Assembly (NCBI GenBank): GCA_905183005.1
Contig: CAJJDO010000067.1
Coordinates: forward strand, 429,625 to 493,624
Source of the DNA: Paramecium pentaurelia
Taxonomy: Eukaryota > Ciliophora > Oligohymenophorea > Peniculida > Parameciidae
DNA length: 64,000 nt
Reading direction: 5' to 3'
Positions 38,738-51,664 of the stretch are shown piece by piece. The translations under genes and the position numbers were made by a program. Below the pieces are notes generated by a model. The model saw only the letters and a program-made list of their open reading frames with translations. It did not search any database and was not told the origin of the DNA. The stretch's first letter is position 1, and each line of letters begins with the position of its first letter.

Positions 38738-39068
38738 TTAGATTTTAAAAATAATAATAACTTTTTTATTTATAACTCATGTAAATCACCATAATTCTTT
38801 GATTAAAAATTTTTATTTCTACATATTTTCTATTCTTTCTTCAGCTTCATGCTCTGACCAATTGCTATATTTTATTAATATCTCTTTAATCAGGTGTTAA
38901 ACTGAATTTCCCATGTTTGTTGATCTAAATTAATTATAAAACTTACCCACATATATAAATGACTACCTTATCATTTATTATTAAATTAAATAGTTCTTCA
39001 GAATTATGCTTAAGCAAATCTTATACATAAATCTTCTTTTCTTAATCTCTTGAGAATGCTGTATAAAA
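37869..39068. repeat. 1,200-bp exact duplication, copy 1 (before N at 39069)
   Basis: Identical to 39070-40269 as far as I compared. Holds most of the DNAAF1-like gene and the last ~280 bp of the reductase gene. A single N separates the copies, pointing to an unmerged contig overlap. Confidence 0.92.
38786..39068 (-). pseudogene. C-terminal fragment of the reductase gene (assembly copy)
   Basis: Exact copy of 39987-40269, cut at the N. It is part of the first duplicated block. Confidence 0.8.
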
Positions 39069-39069
39069 N

Positions 39070-39938
39070 GTGAATAGGTAATTATTTTTTTATCTCTTCA
39101 CGATATTCTTACTTCTTAGTATCTTCTTCATCTTTTATTTCTATATAATTCATATTATTATATACTTTATCTTTCTATTTATTCCCCTTCTTTACCCGAT
39201 TTTCCCCATGCATCCACTATTCTACGTTCATTAGGAAATACAGGTTAAGTATCTAAATATGTTAATTCTGGTAAATTGGCAAGATAATACTAAAATAAGA
39301 TAGCTCTAAATACTTTTCTATAATTTTGAATTGATCGTATGTAATTATTTCTCTATAAATATAGACATTTTAATTTTGGCATTTTTTTAAATATTAACAA
39401 TAATGGATCATCTTCATGTTCTCCTTCAAATTCGAGCATATTATTGGATAAGTCTAAATTAGATATTGATTAATTTAATTCTAATTCCCATATATCAGAA
39501 ACTGATTTCAATTTGTTTGTTGATAAATCCAAACTAGAAAGCTTTTAGAGCCTCTACAAATTTTCAACCACTTTAATACAATTATTAGATAGATTCAATG
39601 TTATCAATTCTAAATTTTCTCGTAATCCTTCAATTTTTTAAATTAGATTATTTTGTAAAAATAAATGTGTTAGTTATTAAAGATTTTCTAATCCCTCTAT
39701 TCTTGTAATAAAGTTATTTTCTAACCACAAAGTCTTAACATTTATGAAATTGTCCAAACCTGCAATTTTTCTGAATGCTTAAAATTAATTACTCTTAATT
39801 ACCCTTAAAATGTAGATATAATTTAGAATTCAGTTCTGGATACTCATATAAACCTTCTTTTTCGCAAATTTCGATAATATTTTGCTCATTCATAATTAAA
39901 TTGCCCTGTTCATCTCTTTCAAGTTACTTTTTTTTCAT
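39070..39938 (-). pseudogene. Second, 3'-truncated copy of the DNAAF1-like gene (assembly copy)
   Basis: Exact copy of 37869-38737, broken at the N. It lacks the C-terminal coiled coil. Not to be read as a separate gene. Confidence 0.8.
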
Positions 39939-40269
39939 TTAGATTTTAAAAATAATAATAACTTTTTTATTTATAACTCATGTAAATCACCATAATTCTT
40001 TGATTAAAAATTTTTATTTCTACATATTTTCTATTCTTTCTTCAGCTTCATGCTCTGACCAATTGCTATATTTTATTAATATCTCTTTAATCAGGTGTTA
40101 AACTGAATTTCCCATGTTTGTTGATCTAAATTAATTATAAAACTTACCCACATATATAAATGACTACCTTATCATTTATTATTAAATTAAATAGTTCTTC
40201 AGAATTATGCTTAAGCAAATCTTATACATAAATCTTCTTTTCTTAATCTCTTGAGAATGCTGTATAAAA
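39070..40269. repeat. 1,200-bp exact duplication, copy 2 (after N at 39069)
   Basis: Offset 1,201 bp from copy 1. This copy is continuous with the rest of the reductase gene, while copy 1 is continuous with the 3' end of the DNAAF1-like gene. Confidence 0.92.
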
Positions 40270-41986
40270 TTTATCAATAATTTTTCTTCTTTAAAATTCT
40301 CTAAGTTAATCTTTATAAATGAAATCTCCGTTTTCATGTTTACATCCAAAATACAGAATATATTCATTTTATTTTTGAGCTTGGTTTTATAAAAAGATTT
40401 CTCTCTCTTATAAAAATCCAATAAAAGGAGCTATTCCAGTCCCTGGTCCAATCATAATTATGGATTTATTTGGATCATCTGGTAATTTAAAGTTTGATTC
40501 TCTAAAATCAACTCTAACTTTCACACTTTCCTAACATAACTATAAATATTACCCCTTGCAAGAGTCTTTATTGTATGTTTAAGAAATATTAAGAACATAA
40601 ACCTATTTTTTAAGTACCATCTGATAAATCATCAATTAATAAACTATCAGCAATTTCTAATTGTTGAGGGCTTTTTATATTTGATGATGCAATAGTAAAT
40701 AATCTGGGGCTTATTCTTGGACATAATTCAATAAATTATGCTAAATTTAATTTGATATTGTTTCTTTAAATTAATTGAAAAATTGTTGTTTTTTACTCAT
40801 CAACCATTTACTAAAATTCTTTTTTTCCCTCTTCTGTTGTTAAATGAAGTAAATAGTTCCTTACTTTTTCATCTTCACTTGAAATCTTAGCCAACTTTGT
40901 TAATGTATTTTTCATTAATTATCCATTAAAATCTAAAAAGTGCTTCAAAATCTTTTTAACACTTAAAGGAGAAGGAAATGGCATTTTTGCTTTTTTAGTC
41001 TCTTCTAATTATTCCAATGTATAGATTGTGTTGAGATTTTCACCTAAATAATTAGCAATTTCCAGAATTTATTCATCATTATTTTCAGGATAAACTCCTA
41101 AATTCATAGCTGTTTTATATTCTATTCCTTCTCTACCTGTATCAAAAATTATTTATAGTGTTGAACCATCTTATTGATTTTATCTTAATTAAGTTATTGA
41201 TACAACTTGGCAATCTTAAATTAATAAAATAATTTACATTTTGCTTTTAAAAACTATTTAGTTTAAAAATCAAATTACCCTTAAGGAGTTTAATCAAAAT
41301 TGATTTCTTCTTTATTACTTTTTACAAGTTTAAATGTTGAACCTATATTTGAATTATTTTTATTTACCTTAGGGTGTTGGATGAATCAGACCCTTTAAAA
41401 CATTCCATAAGTCTTTTTTCCAATCTATGAAGTCATCTTCTAATGTACTATTGGCATCTCCTTCCCCATACTTGTAACATCGAATAGCATTTTACTTTTC
41501 AAGAAGATTGTTTGTAAGTTTTCCAATTTTATTATAATGTTCATATTGCCTATTACCAAGTCCAAAAACAGTAAAATTAAAATCTTTTAAAGATAGTTAA
41601 GGCTCTTATAACCAACTTATAAATTTTTTTGCATTATCTGTAGGGTCACCCTCCCCATGAGTAGCCATGCAAAAAATTCCAAATTCTCCCTTTTTCATCT
41701 CTTTATCAAATTCAACTTCATTAAGATCTACTTCTGTTGTCAAAAATCCATGTTCTTTTCCTTCTTCAGATAATTATTTGGCAAATCGAGCTGCAGTGCC
41801 TTATTGTGTTCCAAAATATATAGAGATTGGAATTAATTTTTCTTAACCATTTATCTTTTTTCCTAGGTCTATTTTATCTTCTTAAGGTTTTTAGTTTTAT
41901 CTTGACTTTTCAAATTTTGACTTCAATGAGTATATTAGGATACCCACAACTAAAAATATTGAAGCTAATAAATATTGAATTTCCAT
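39987..41986 (-). CDS. NADPH-cytochrome P450 reductase-like diflavin protein
   Basis: Roughly 640 aa with several short introns (one 22-nt near the 3' end, one 25-nt after the FMN domain). It starts MEIQYLLASIFLVVGILIY, an N-terminal ER membrane anchor. FMN domain: IYFGTQQGTAARFAK, ATHGEGDPTDNAKKF, FGLGNRQYEHYN, and YGEGDANSTLEDDFIDWK. FAD/NADPH half: IIMIGPGTGIAPFIGF (pyrophosphate-binding GPGTGIAP), KIYVQDLLKHNSEELF, then IYICG, and it ends KELW, matching the C-terminal aromatic that stacks on FAD. It passes electrons from NADPH to microsomal cytochrome P450s or haem oxygenase. The C-terminal 283 bp also exist in the assembly copy at 38786-39068, and the N-terminal 1.1 kb at 42180-43292. 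Confidence 0.92.
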
Positions 41987-42178
41987 AATAATGTATTTAA
42001 AATTTATCTCAATTTCTTAATTTTATATGTTAATAAATTAAAATTTAAATACTCAAACATGATATTATATCAGAATTCTTTCATTTAAACTTATTCTATG
42101 TTATTTTGAAGTATTTGTACACCGTAATTGTTTTTTTTATGATTAAATTTATTTATTGTTTAAAAAATGAAATTGGAT
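40874..42178. repeat. 1,305-bp exact duplication, copy 1 (before N at 42179)
   Basis: Identical to 42180-43484 as far as compared. Contains the N-terminal half of the reductase gene and 190 bp upstream. Confidence 0.92.
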
Positions 42179-42179
42179 N

Positions 42180-43292
42180 TTCACTTGAAATCTTAGCCAA
42201 CTTTGTTAATGTATTTTTCATTAATTATCCATTAAAATCTAAAAAGTGCTTCAAAATCTTTTTAACACTTAAAGGAGAAGGAAATGGCATTTTTGCTTTT
42301 TTAGTCTCTTCTAATTATTCCAATGTATAGATTGTGTTGAGATTTTCACCTAAATAATTAGCAATTTCCAGAATTTATTCATCATTATTTTCAGGATAAA
42401 CTCCTAAATTCATAGCTGTTTTATATTCTATTCCTTCTCTACCTGTATCAAAAATTATTTATAGTGTTGAACCATCTTATTGATTTTATCTTAATTAAGT
42501 TATTGATACAACTTGGCAATCTTAAATTAATAAAATAATTTACATTTTGCTTTTAAAAACTATTTAGTTTAAAAATCAAATTACCCTTAAGGAGTTTAAT
42601 CAAAATTGATTTCTTCTTTATTACTTTTTACAAGTTTAAATGTTGAACCTATATTTGAATTATTTTTATTTACCTTAGGGTGTTGGATGAATCAGACCCT
42701 TTAAAACATTCCATAAGTCTTTTTTCCAATCTATGAAGTCATCTTCTAATGTACTATTGGCATCTCCTTCCCCATACTTGTAACATCGAATAGCATTTTA
42801 CTTTTCAAGAAGATTGTTTGTAAGTTTTCCAATTTTATTATAATGTTCATATTGCCTATTACCAAGTCCAAAAACAGTAAAATTAAAATCTTTTAAAGAT
42901 AGTTAAGGCTCTTATAACCAACTTATAAATTTTTTTGCATTATCTGTAGGGTCACCCTCCCCATGAGTAGCCATGCAAAAAATTCCAAATTCTCCCTTTT
43001 TCATCTCTTTATCAAATTCAACTTCATTAAGATCTACTTCTGTTGTCAAAAATCCATGTTCTTTTCCTTCTTCAGATAATTATTTGGCAAATCGAGCTGC
43101 AGTGCCTTATTGTGTTCCAAAATATATAGAGATTGGAATTAATTTTTCTTAACCATTTATCTTTTTTCCTAGGTCTATTTTATCTTCTTAAGGTTTTTAG
43201 TTTTATCTTGACTTTTCAAATTTTGACTTCAATGAGTATATTAGGATACCCACAACTAAAAATATTGAAGCTAATAAATATTGAATTTCCAT
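42180..43292 (-). pseudogene. N-terminal fragment of the reductase gene (assembly copy)
   Basis: Exact copy of 40874-41986, including the membrane anchor and the FMN domain. It ends at the N, so it is an assembly fragment, not a second gene. Confidence 0.8.
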
Positions 43293-43484
43293 AATAATGT
43301 ATTTAAAATTTATCTCAATTTCTTAATTTTATATGTTAATAAATTAAAATTTAAATACTCAAACATGATATTATATCAGAATTCTTTCATTTAAACTTAT
43401 TCTATGTTATTTTGAAGTATTTGTACACCGTAATTGTTTTTTTTATGATTAAATTTATTTATTGTTTAAAAAATGAAATTGGAT
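42180..43484. repeat. 1,305-bp exact duplication, copy 2 (after N at 42179)
   Basis: Offset 1,306 bp. Continuous downstream with unique sequence at 43485. Confidence 0.92.
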
Positions 43485-43821
43485 TTTGCTTAAGCTAATG
43501 ATATGGCCATCTCCACTTTCTTTATTGGCAAATTCAAGAATTTATTGAGTTGGCTTATAATCTAATTCTGTTTCTAATTTTAAAAGGGTAGAAGAGAAGT
43601 ATGATATCAATTGTAAAGGTAAACCAACTGCATTAAAAACAAAGGACAGTTAGATGAAATTTAGTTTTGTTGGAAAAATATGAATGTAAGTTATAATGGA
43701 CTTTTAGTACTTAAAATTGCATTCTGACTCCTTATTTAATAAATGAATTAGAAATTTATATTTTTTTTTGGTTCTTAAATGTTCTAAATGTAATTTTATC
43801 AAATCTATGTATACTTCTAAT
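43485..43821. other. No gene recognised
   Basis: Unique AT-rich sequence directly after the second assembly duplication. No conserved motif seen. Confidence 0.5.
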
Positions 43822-45168
43822 TCAAAGACGAAATCTTTTCAATTTTGAAGTATATGATACCTGTTGTATTAGTTTATCTATAGTTTTAGCTTGTCTATTC
43901 CGAAAAGAAAAAACTAAGCTAAAAGATAAGAAATTAATCTCTCTGAATTTAAGAATTACTCTGACTAAAATTGAATTATAGATTTCATCCTGAATTTAAT
44001 GTCCTGATAACTTTAATAAGGTTTTTAAATGAGATTGCAATTTGCAATAAAAATAATGGATTATTCCGATCAGTATGTTTTTGGGAACAGGGGAAAGTGA
44101 TGATAATGATGGGTGTTTGCTTTATGGAGAAAGTAGAGTGGAAAATTATTTTTAGTTTAATTTTTTATTATTTTACATTTTATTTTATTCTTAACTGAGT
44201 TGTTTATTTTTTAATCTCAATTTTATTTATACTGTTAATATTTATATAGCATTTATTTTTGCGAAACGTTTTAAAATAACTATAATTATGATTTCAACTT
44301 TGGAATATAATCTTTTTAAGATTAATAAAAAAATGGATATCATTGAAGATGATAATATTGTTTTAATGATAATCAATATAGGCATAAGATATTCATGATT
44401 ATTTTTCATATTTTGGAAACTAAAAAATGGTTTATGATAATAAATTACATTAAAATCGTCCAAACATGTCTGATTTTAAGTATACGTCTATAGAATTCCT
44501 CCTTTAAATCTTTTGTCTTTCATTTAAACTCTTATCCCTTTCAAAATATTTATGGATTTTATTTTAAAAGGAACAAATTTAGCAAAAAGAGTCTAATTTC
44601 CAGCACATATTCTCCACATATCCCCTAAAAAGTTGCATTCACTATAGAAATCAACACAAGGATTCAAAATTTATAATTTTATATCTCTAAATCCCCAAGA
44701 TTCTAAAATAAACTATTCATTACAATCATCATTTGCTTCAAAGTTATCCTCTAATCGCAACTTAAAACTATTCTTTCCAACCGGCGATTAAAATGAAAAA
44801 GTTTTCTTCTCAGTTAAATCTGGAAAAAAAGATAATGCACAAATATATTCTCCTTGATAAGGAGAATAAGCAATTGAGCCAACAAGTAAATCATCTCTGT
44901 AAATAGATACAGCTTCTAAATCCCAAGAATCAAATTTAGCAATAGTAAACGAGAATATTAATTTCCTTTCTGGTGGACAAGGAAATATTTTCCAGATCTA
45001 ATAACCTCCTGTGAAATCTCCAATATAAAGCTTTCCTTGGCATTCAATTACTTTATTTGCATTAGTCCATCCATTGTTACTACAATCAGCTCCAGGGATT
45101 TATTTACAACCTTCATATAGCAAAAAAGGATGCATAAATAAAATTTTAATAAAGGAAACCCCAACCAT
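43822..45168 (-). CDS. Secreted protein with beta/gamma-crystallin-like C-terminal motif (C-terminus uncertain)
   Basis: The start at 45168 gives a hydrophobic N terminus (MVGVSFIKILFMHPFLLYEG) acting as a probable signal peptide. About 200 residues follow with paired cysteines and many aromatics (GWTNANKVIECQGKLYIGDF). Near the end, NPCVDFYSECNFLGDMWRIC matches the beta/gamma-crystallin Greek-key motif (F-Y-E-x-C-N-F-x-G-x-x-W-x-[IL]-C) found in many ciliate secreted proteins. The ciliate-code frame then stays open for another ~230 codons to a TGA at 43822, including a hydrophobic stretch near 44340. That extension is Lys/Ile-rich and may be non-coding; an unseen intron could end the gene at about 44510. 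Confidence 0.6.
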
Positions 45169-46501
45169 TTTAATTTAAATTATAATTAAAATAAATAAAC
45201 TGGATAGATTTCAAGAGGTCTATAGTAATATAAAATTTAAATAGAAAAAAGATACCCACTATATTTTTGACTGTTTATAAAAAAGTACATAATTTCGATC
45301 TATATATACTTATCGATCACTTTAGAAATACAAAAATTCAGATGAATATCCCAGAATTTTCAATTTGTTTGAATATGAAAAATTAAGATTTTTGGTTGAA
45401 GTTGAAAACAATTTGTATCTCATATTTTTGTTTATGAAATTTCTGTTTAACCTGTTTAGGTTCTGCAACCAATCCAAAGTTCTCATAAATTATTAATTAT
45501 ATATAATTATTTATAATTAATAATTTCCATAACCTATTAACTATAGTGTAATTAAATTTTTTGTTTTAGAGTTACCATTTCATTATGCCTAATCCAAAAG
45601 TCTTAATTTCAATAAATTAAATATATCACTATGCTTAGTATGACCTAAGATAAAAATTCAAATTTTTTAAAATATTATGAGAAGTCAGAAGATTACTTTT
45701 TGGAGAAAAAAATGGCAATAATGATGTATTTATTGATATAATTTTTTTCAAGTTAAGTTCATAATTACACTATTAAAAATACATCATTACCTTGAGCGTA
45801 TGCGTATTTTTATTTTTTACTATATTTTAGCAAGATAATTTAATGATATTAAAATTTAATTTAGTCATTAGTCTTTTTAACTGTATTATTTCAACTAGAA
45901 AATTTTTTTTAGTAATATAAGATTAACTGTTGATGAAAATTATATTACACCTTGAAATAATTAGTATAGATAGTTTAATTACTGTAAATTTTACAATTTG
46001 TTTTACTTGAATATGAATTATTAACAACTCCATTTCAATTAGAAAATTAATTTCTATTATTTAATCAAATAACAGACATAAGATTCTTTAAGTGTAACTA
46101 AGAGAGTAAATTTTCCAAATAACAAGAATTAAATATCAGTTGAATAAAATATTTATTTTTGTCCAATGAAGTATAATTTCGACTTAATGCGACAGTATAA
46201 TTAATTAAGTTGAAAGTTTATTTGAAAAGATTTCTATTAATTTAACTTCTAACTTATATAATACTTGGTTAATTTTTAATTTATCCAATAAGCTTTTATT
46301 TTGATAATTCAGAAATAAAATTTATTCTTTTTCATTATAAATAACTTGATGAAAAATATATTAATTATTGGATAATGAGAAAGAATGAATTAAGTTTATT
46401 TTCAATCAAATCATTTTAATAAAGAGAAAAAAGGTTTCTTTTTTGATTAGTTGACATAATTGACCTGAAAGTTTCTTTAGTACAAAAATCTCTTATTATA
46501 T
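45169..46501. other. Gene-poor AT-rich stretch
   Basis: No start-to-stop frame with coding character on either strand. It marks the transition from dense genes to the repeat-rich half of the window. Confidence 0.6.
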
Positions 46502-47025
46502 CATTAATTTTTATTACCCATAATTTTCTAATATACTAATTATTTCTATGTTGAGATTATTGAAGTTATTTTCTTTATCTTTCAAATTCCATTTTAGGTT
46601 TGAAATTATTTTTATTAAATTGGCTCATTATTAAAATGTGTTAATGATTTAATGCAAATCAACAAATCTCAAACTAATAAACCCTAAGTTAAGGATACTT
46701 TATGGTTATGCTGAATCTAAAAATTCTGAATATTATTTTTTTTTAATTTTTAAGATAATAGGTTAAAAACTGTTATATAAATTGAGGCTAAGTAACATAC
46801 ATAAAAGTTATTTAAGGAATTTAAAATATGTTAGAGAAAATTACATTGTTATCTGATTTTTACAATTGCAATAAGAATCAAAGGGAAATTTTGTTTTAAC
46901 CATAGTCCTCTCTCATCCAAAGATTTAATTATTCTAATCTATGTTTAGAGTTAGAAAACTATAAGTAATATTTCAAGTATAAAGAAATAAATGAACCTAG
47001 CTAAATAAAATGGCAAATTTACAAA
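46502..47025 (+). repeat. Direct repeat A, copy 1 (~523 bp)
   Basis: Matches 49501-50024 at offset 2,999 bp. It lies immediately before block B. Upstream and downstream flanks of the two A copies differ. Confidence 0.85.
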
Positions 47026-48258
47026 TATAATTTTATTACTCTCATAATATTTCAGATTAGAATCTTATTTAAAAATTACATCATGGTTGATACTAACTTA
47101 AGCTTAGAGAAGAAAATACATACTGATATTGTGAATTAGTAATATTAAAAAGAAGAAACTAGAAATCCGAAAACATAAGTATACATTATATTTTTGGTCT
47201 AATCCATAAGAAATACAATCCAAAATTTGTTTGAATAATAATACTTTCATAGTAATCAAATTTTTTTTTCATCCATTTCATCCTCAAAGATTAACTTAAT
47301 TGATCAAAATCTTCCACTATTTTAATAAACAAACAAATAGGGATATCAACCCGTATCAAATAAAAGTTAACAATTAAATTATGGTCAAACCATGGGAAAA
47401 TTCTAATCTGAAAGCCAATCAAGGAAGTCTCTAAGAAGGTGACCTTCACACTTTGAAATGATAAGATAATCTTATTATCCAGAACGTAGTCGCATGAAAT
47501 CAGAGAGTCGTAATTGAAAGTACTCATTCTTCGGACCTTAAATTAATAAGCTGAAACACTAGGTCTATGTAATGGAAGAAATTATAAATTATTAGATAAC
47601 ATAACATGGCCCTCCTCCAAGAAGCCTGATGTCATCCTGATAATAAATTATGGATCTTCCAAAATAGGTTCTAGAGCTTCACAAAGCAGAGAGTTGAACC
47701 TCTTTAACGACTCTAGTGGTCAACAAACTAATTTGGGAAAGAAGATAGGATCTAGAGACCTAAAATTTATCATTATTTTAGTTAATATTTATCTTACCTA
47801 CACAACAAAAACGAAATTAGAACTAATAGTATAGAAATTGGAAACTTAGCTGTAATTATTAGAGCGGATTTAAACTCAACAATTAAAAAAATTTATTCAT
47901 ATTTTAATATTTTCACTGACATGATAATTAGATAAGGTAAATCTGTCTCAAGAAAATAATCTGACTATATGATGGATTCAGATTATTTAGATCCTCAGAA
48001 ACTAAAAAATCAATAATAATGCAATTATTCCAAATGAATTACCTATGAAGTTCTACAGAGACTTTTGGAGAACTATGAGGATAATTACTTAATAATTATG
48101 GTTCTCATTACCTGAATGATGCTGGTTGTGGATTTATTATCAGATAGCTGAAAGTCTAAGTTTTAGATTATAAACATGAATCTAAGATATTAGATATAGA
48201 ATTTAAATTAGAAGCCTAAAAGTAGATTACGCTTGATTTAAGTGATTATCTCCAGTCA
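47023..48258 (+). repeat. Block B, copy 1 (~1.24 kb, before N at 48264)
   Basis: Identical to 48265-49500 (offset 1,242 bp). Five further bases (48259-48263) before the N do not match and look like low-quality contig-end sequence. Confidence 0.9.
47081..47527 (-). CDS. Weak 148-aa open frame in block B
   Basis: Ciliate-code frame starting MSTFNYDSLISCDYVLDNK and ending at TGA 47081, with hydrophobic, aromatic-rich composition. No known domain. It is repeated at 48323-48769 only because block B is copied. On the plus strand of the same block, scraps such as NYGSHYLNDAGCGFIIRQ look coding but are interrupted by TGA, so B may hold a decayed plus-strand gene with this frame its shadow. Confidence 0.25.
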
Positions 48259-48264
48259 TAAATN

Positions 48265-49500
48265 AAATATAATTTTATTACTCTCATAATATTTCAGATT
48301 AGAATCTTATTTAAAAATTACATCATGGTTGATACTAACTTAAGCTTAGAGAAGAAAATACATACTGATATTGTGAATTAGTAATATTAAAAAGAAGAAA
48401 CTAGAAATCCGAAAACATAAGTATACATTATATTTTTGGTCTAATCCATAAGAAATACAATCCAAAATTTGTTTGAATAATAATACTTTCATAGTAATCA
48501 AATTTTTTTTTCATCCATTTCATCCTCAAAGATTAACTTAATTGATCAAAATCTTCCACTATTTTAATAAACAAACAAATAGGGATATCAACCCGTATCA
48601 AATAAAAGTTAACAATTAAATTATGGTCAAACCATGGGAAAATTCTAATCTGAAAGCCAATCAAGGAAGTCTCTAAGAAGGTGACCTTCACACTTTGAAA
48701 TGATAAGATAATCTTATTATCCAGAACGTAGTCGCATGAAATCAGAGAGTCGTAATTGAAAGTACTCATTCTTCGGACCTTAAATTAATAAGCTGAAACA
48801 CTAGGTCTATGTAATGGAAGAAATTATAAATTATTAGATAACATAACATGGCCCTCCTCCAAGAAGCCTGATGTCATCCTGATAATAAATTATGGATCTT
48901 CCAAAATAGGTTCTAGAGCTTCACAAAGCAGAGAGTTGAACCTCTTTAACGACTCTAGTGGTCAACAAACTAATTTGGGAAAGAAGATAGGATCTAGAGA
49001 CCTAAAATTTATCATTATTTTAGTTAATATTTATCTTACCTACACAACAAAAACGAAATTAGAACTAATAGTATAGAAATTGGAAACTTAGCTGTAATTA
49101 TTAGAGCGGATTTAAACTCAACAATTAAAAAAATTTATTCATATTTTAATATTTTCACTGACATGATAATTAGATAAGGTAAATCTGTCTCAAGAAAATA
49201 ATCTGACTATATGATGGATTCAGATTATTTAGATCCTCAGAAACTAAAAAATCAATAATAATGCAATTATTCCAAATGAATTACCTATGAAGTTCTACAG
49301 AGACTTTTGGAGAACTATGAGGATAATTACTTAATAATTATGGTTCTCATTACCTGAATGATGCTGGTTGTGGATTTATTATCAGATAGCTGAAAGTCTA
49401 AGTTTTAGATTATAAACATGAATCTAAGATATTAGATATAGAATTTAAATTAGAAGCCTAAAAGTAGATTACGCTTGATTTAAGTGATTATCTCCAGTCA
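48265..49500 (+). repeat. Block B, copy 2 (after N at 48264)
   Basis: Second copy of B, running straight into the second copy of repeat A. The likely true order is A-B-A with one B. Confidence 0.9.
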
Positions 49501-50024
49501 CATTAATTTTTATTACCCATAATTTTCTAATATACTAATTATTTCTATGTTGAGATTATTGAAGTTATTTTCTTTATCTTTCAAATTCCATTTTAGGTTT
49601 GAAATTATTTTTATTAAATTGGCTCATTATTAAAATGTGTTAATGATTTAATGCAAATCAACAAATCTCAAACTAATAAACCCTAAGTTAAGGATACTTT
49701 ATGGTTATGCTGAATCTAAAAATTCTGAATATTATTTTTTTTTAATTTTTAAGATAATAGGTTAAAAACTGTTATATAAATTGAGGCTAAGTAACATACA
49801 TAAAAGTTATTTAAGGAATTTAAAATATGTTAGAGAAAATTACATTGTTATCTGATTTTTACAATTGCAATAAGAATCAAAGGGAAATTTTGTTTTAACC
49901 ATAGTCCTCTCTCATCCAAAGATTTAATTATTCTAATCTATGTTTAGAGTTAGAAAACTATAAGTAATATTTCAAGTATAAAGAAATAAATGAACCTAGC
50001 TAAATAAAATGGCAAATTTACAAT
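49501..50024 (+). repeat. Direct repeat A, copy 2 (~523 bp)
   Basis: Same orientation as copy 1. It begins right after the last base of B and ends where unique sequence (ataaataaaagg) starts. Confidence 0.85.
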
Positions 50025-51664
50025 AAATAAAAGGAAGGCTGAAGGACAGTTTTGACTATATTCAGAATAGGTGGGGTCTGGTTGTATACCCTAAAATTTA
50101 TTATGACATAATGGGTAACGAGCTTGTGCACTTTCATCTTGCATAGTTATTATTTATTGCATAATCATTGATTTATCTAAATGGACTTAGCAAAGTCAAA
50201 ATACCAATATAATATTTTCTCAATCAATAAAACCATCCTTATAGATAATTCTTTTTTTTATTGAATCTCTTTTATTTTTGTATTAATTCATGTACAATAC
50301 AATAGTCTCAAATCATTAACATATTTATGTATTTAGGAGGAATTTTATGGATAGAGTTTCTTTGAGTGTCTATTTAATTATAAAACCTTTACTTAAAATA
50401 ATCATTCCATTCTTTTTCATATTTAGGTGTCTTAAAGGATTTAATTGCATTTTCAGGGTTGAAAATTTAGGTTTATCATAACAATCGTAGTCGTGTAGTT
50501 CCTATTAGCAGTTTTAAGCTCCATTTTTTATACCTTTGATAAATATTTCCCTCTTATTTGTGAAATTAAAAGTTGAAAACTTGATAGAATTAATCCTGAT
50601 TTTAATCGTTACCAGTTTTTAGTTTAATAAAAAAATAATGTAAAATACAAATTTGCTATAATGAAGTTTTTTCAATAATTTCATCTACATTTAAAGAAAT
50701 AGAAGATAATTAGTTTCTAATTTTTAATTAAATTTATGTTTACTTGGTTGTTATTTTTCTGCAATTTCCTGTAGGATAATAATTAGCAGATATCTTGTCT
50801 CAAGGATAATCCCTTCTTTATTAAACATCTCATGTATTTTAAAATTAGAATCTAACCAATTTACAAACTATCCTTAGTATAAAACAATATAGGACTGCTT
50901 TTATTAGAATCACTGTAATAAGTTTAAGGATTTTTCCAAAAAGAGTTGGATATTAAAATAATCCAAACTTCACTATTGTAAGAAATATAGGACCCAATAA
51001 AGTTTATCCATCAGCAATTGATAATAATAAGTATTTTGAAACCTATATAAGTATTCAAATAATAAAATTTCATAAATATATTTTATGTAATGTATGTCCA
51101 AAATTATTATAAAATTTGAAATGGAATAAAATGATAAATATAGACTGAAAAAATAAAAAGCCAAAAGTTATTTATAAAATAAGATTGTTATTGTTATTTA
51201 TAATCCTTTAATTAATATATTTGGTTTTAAATTGTAAACAAAACTTATAGTTTATAAATGAAGTAATTACCTAATTTCAAATAGCTGTCTTGTAATCCTT
51301 TAATAATCTTTGGGTTATCGAGTGGTGAGTAGGTCAGTCATTTAAGTATTGAAATAACAATTATCTAAGACCATTTCGGGATTACAAAATCAATAGAGAA
51401 AAATTGATAAATTTTTAATATTTAATTATTAATTCAGAGATGCTGTCATAAATTTATAACTTTAATTGTCGATATTTTTTTTTGGTATTTTAATTTGAGT
51501 AAAAGTTTCTTTATTAGACCTCAGTGGCACATTAAATATGTTATAAAATCTGTTTGCTGATATTAATAATTAAAATCACAGCTCGATTCATAAAAAAACG
51601 TATTAAATCCCTATTCTTATATTTCGTCTTTAGATTTAGAAATAAGTTATAATTTTATATTATT
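50025..51664. other. Gene-poor AT-rich stretch
   Basis: No convincing gene on either strand; only short frames. The last ~420 bp (from 51242) are included in the assembly duplication and form the upstream flank of the surface-protein gene. Confidence 0.55.

Noticed and set aside
46502..50024. LTR retrotransposon
   Set aside because: Direct repeats are present, but no reverse transcriptase, integrase or primer-binding-site-like feature was found in the core.
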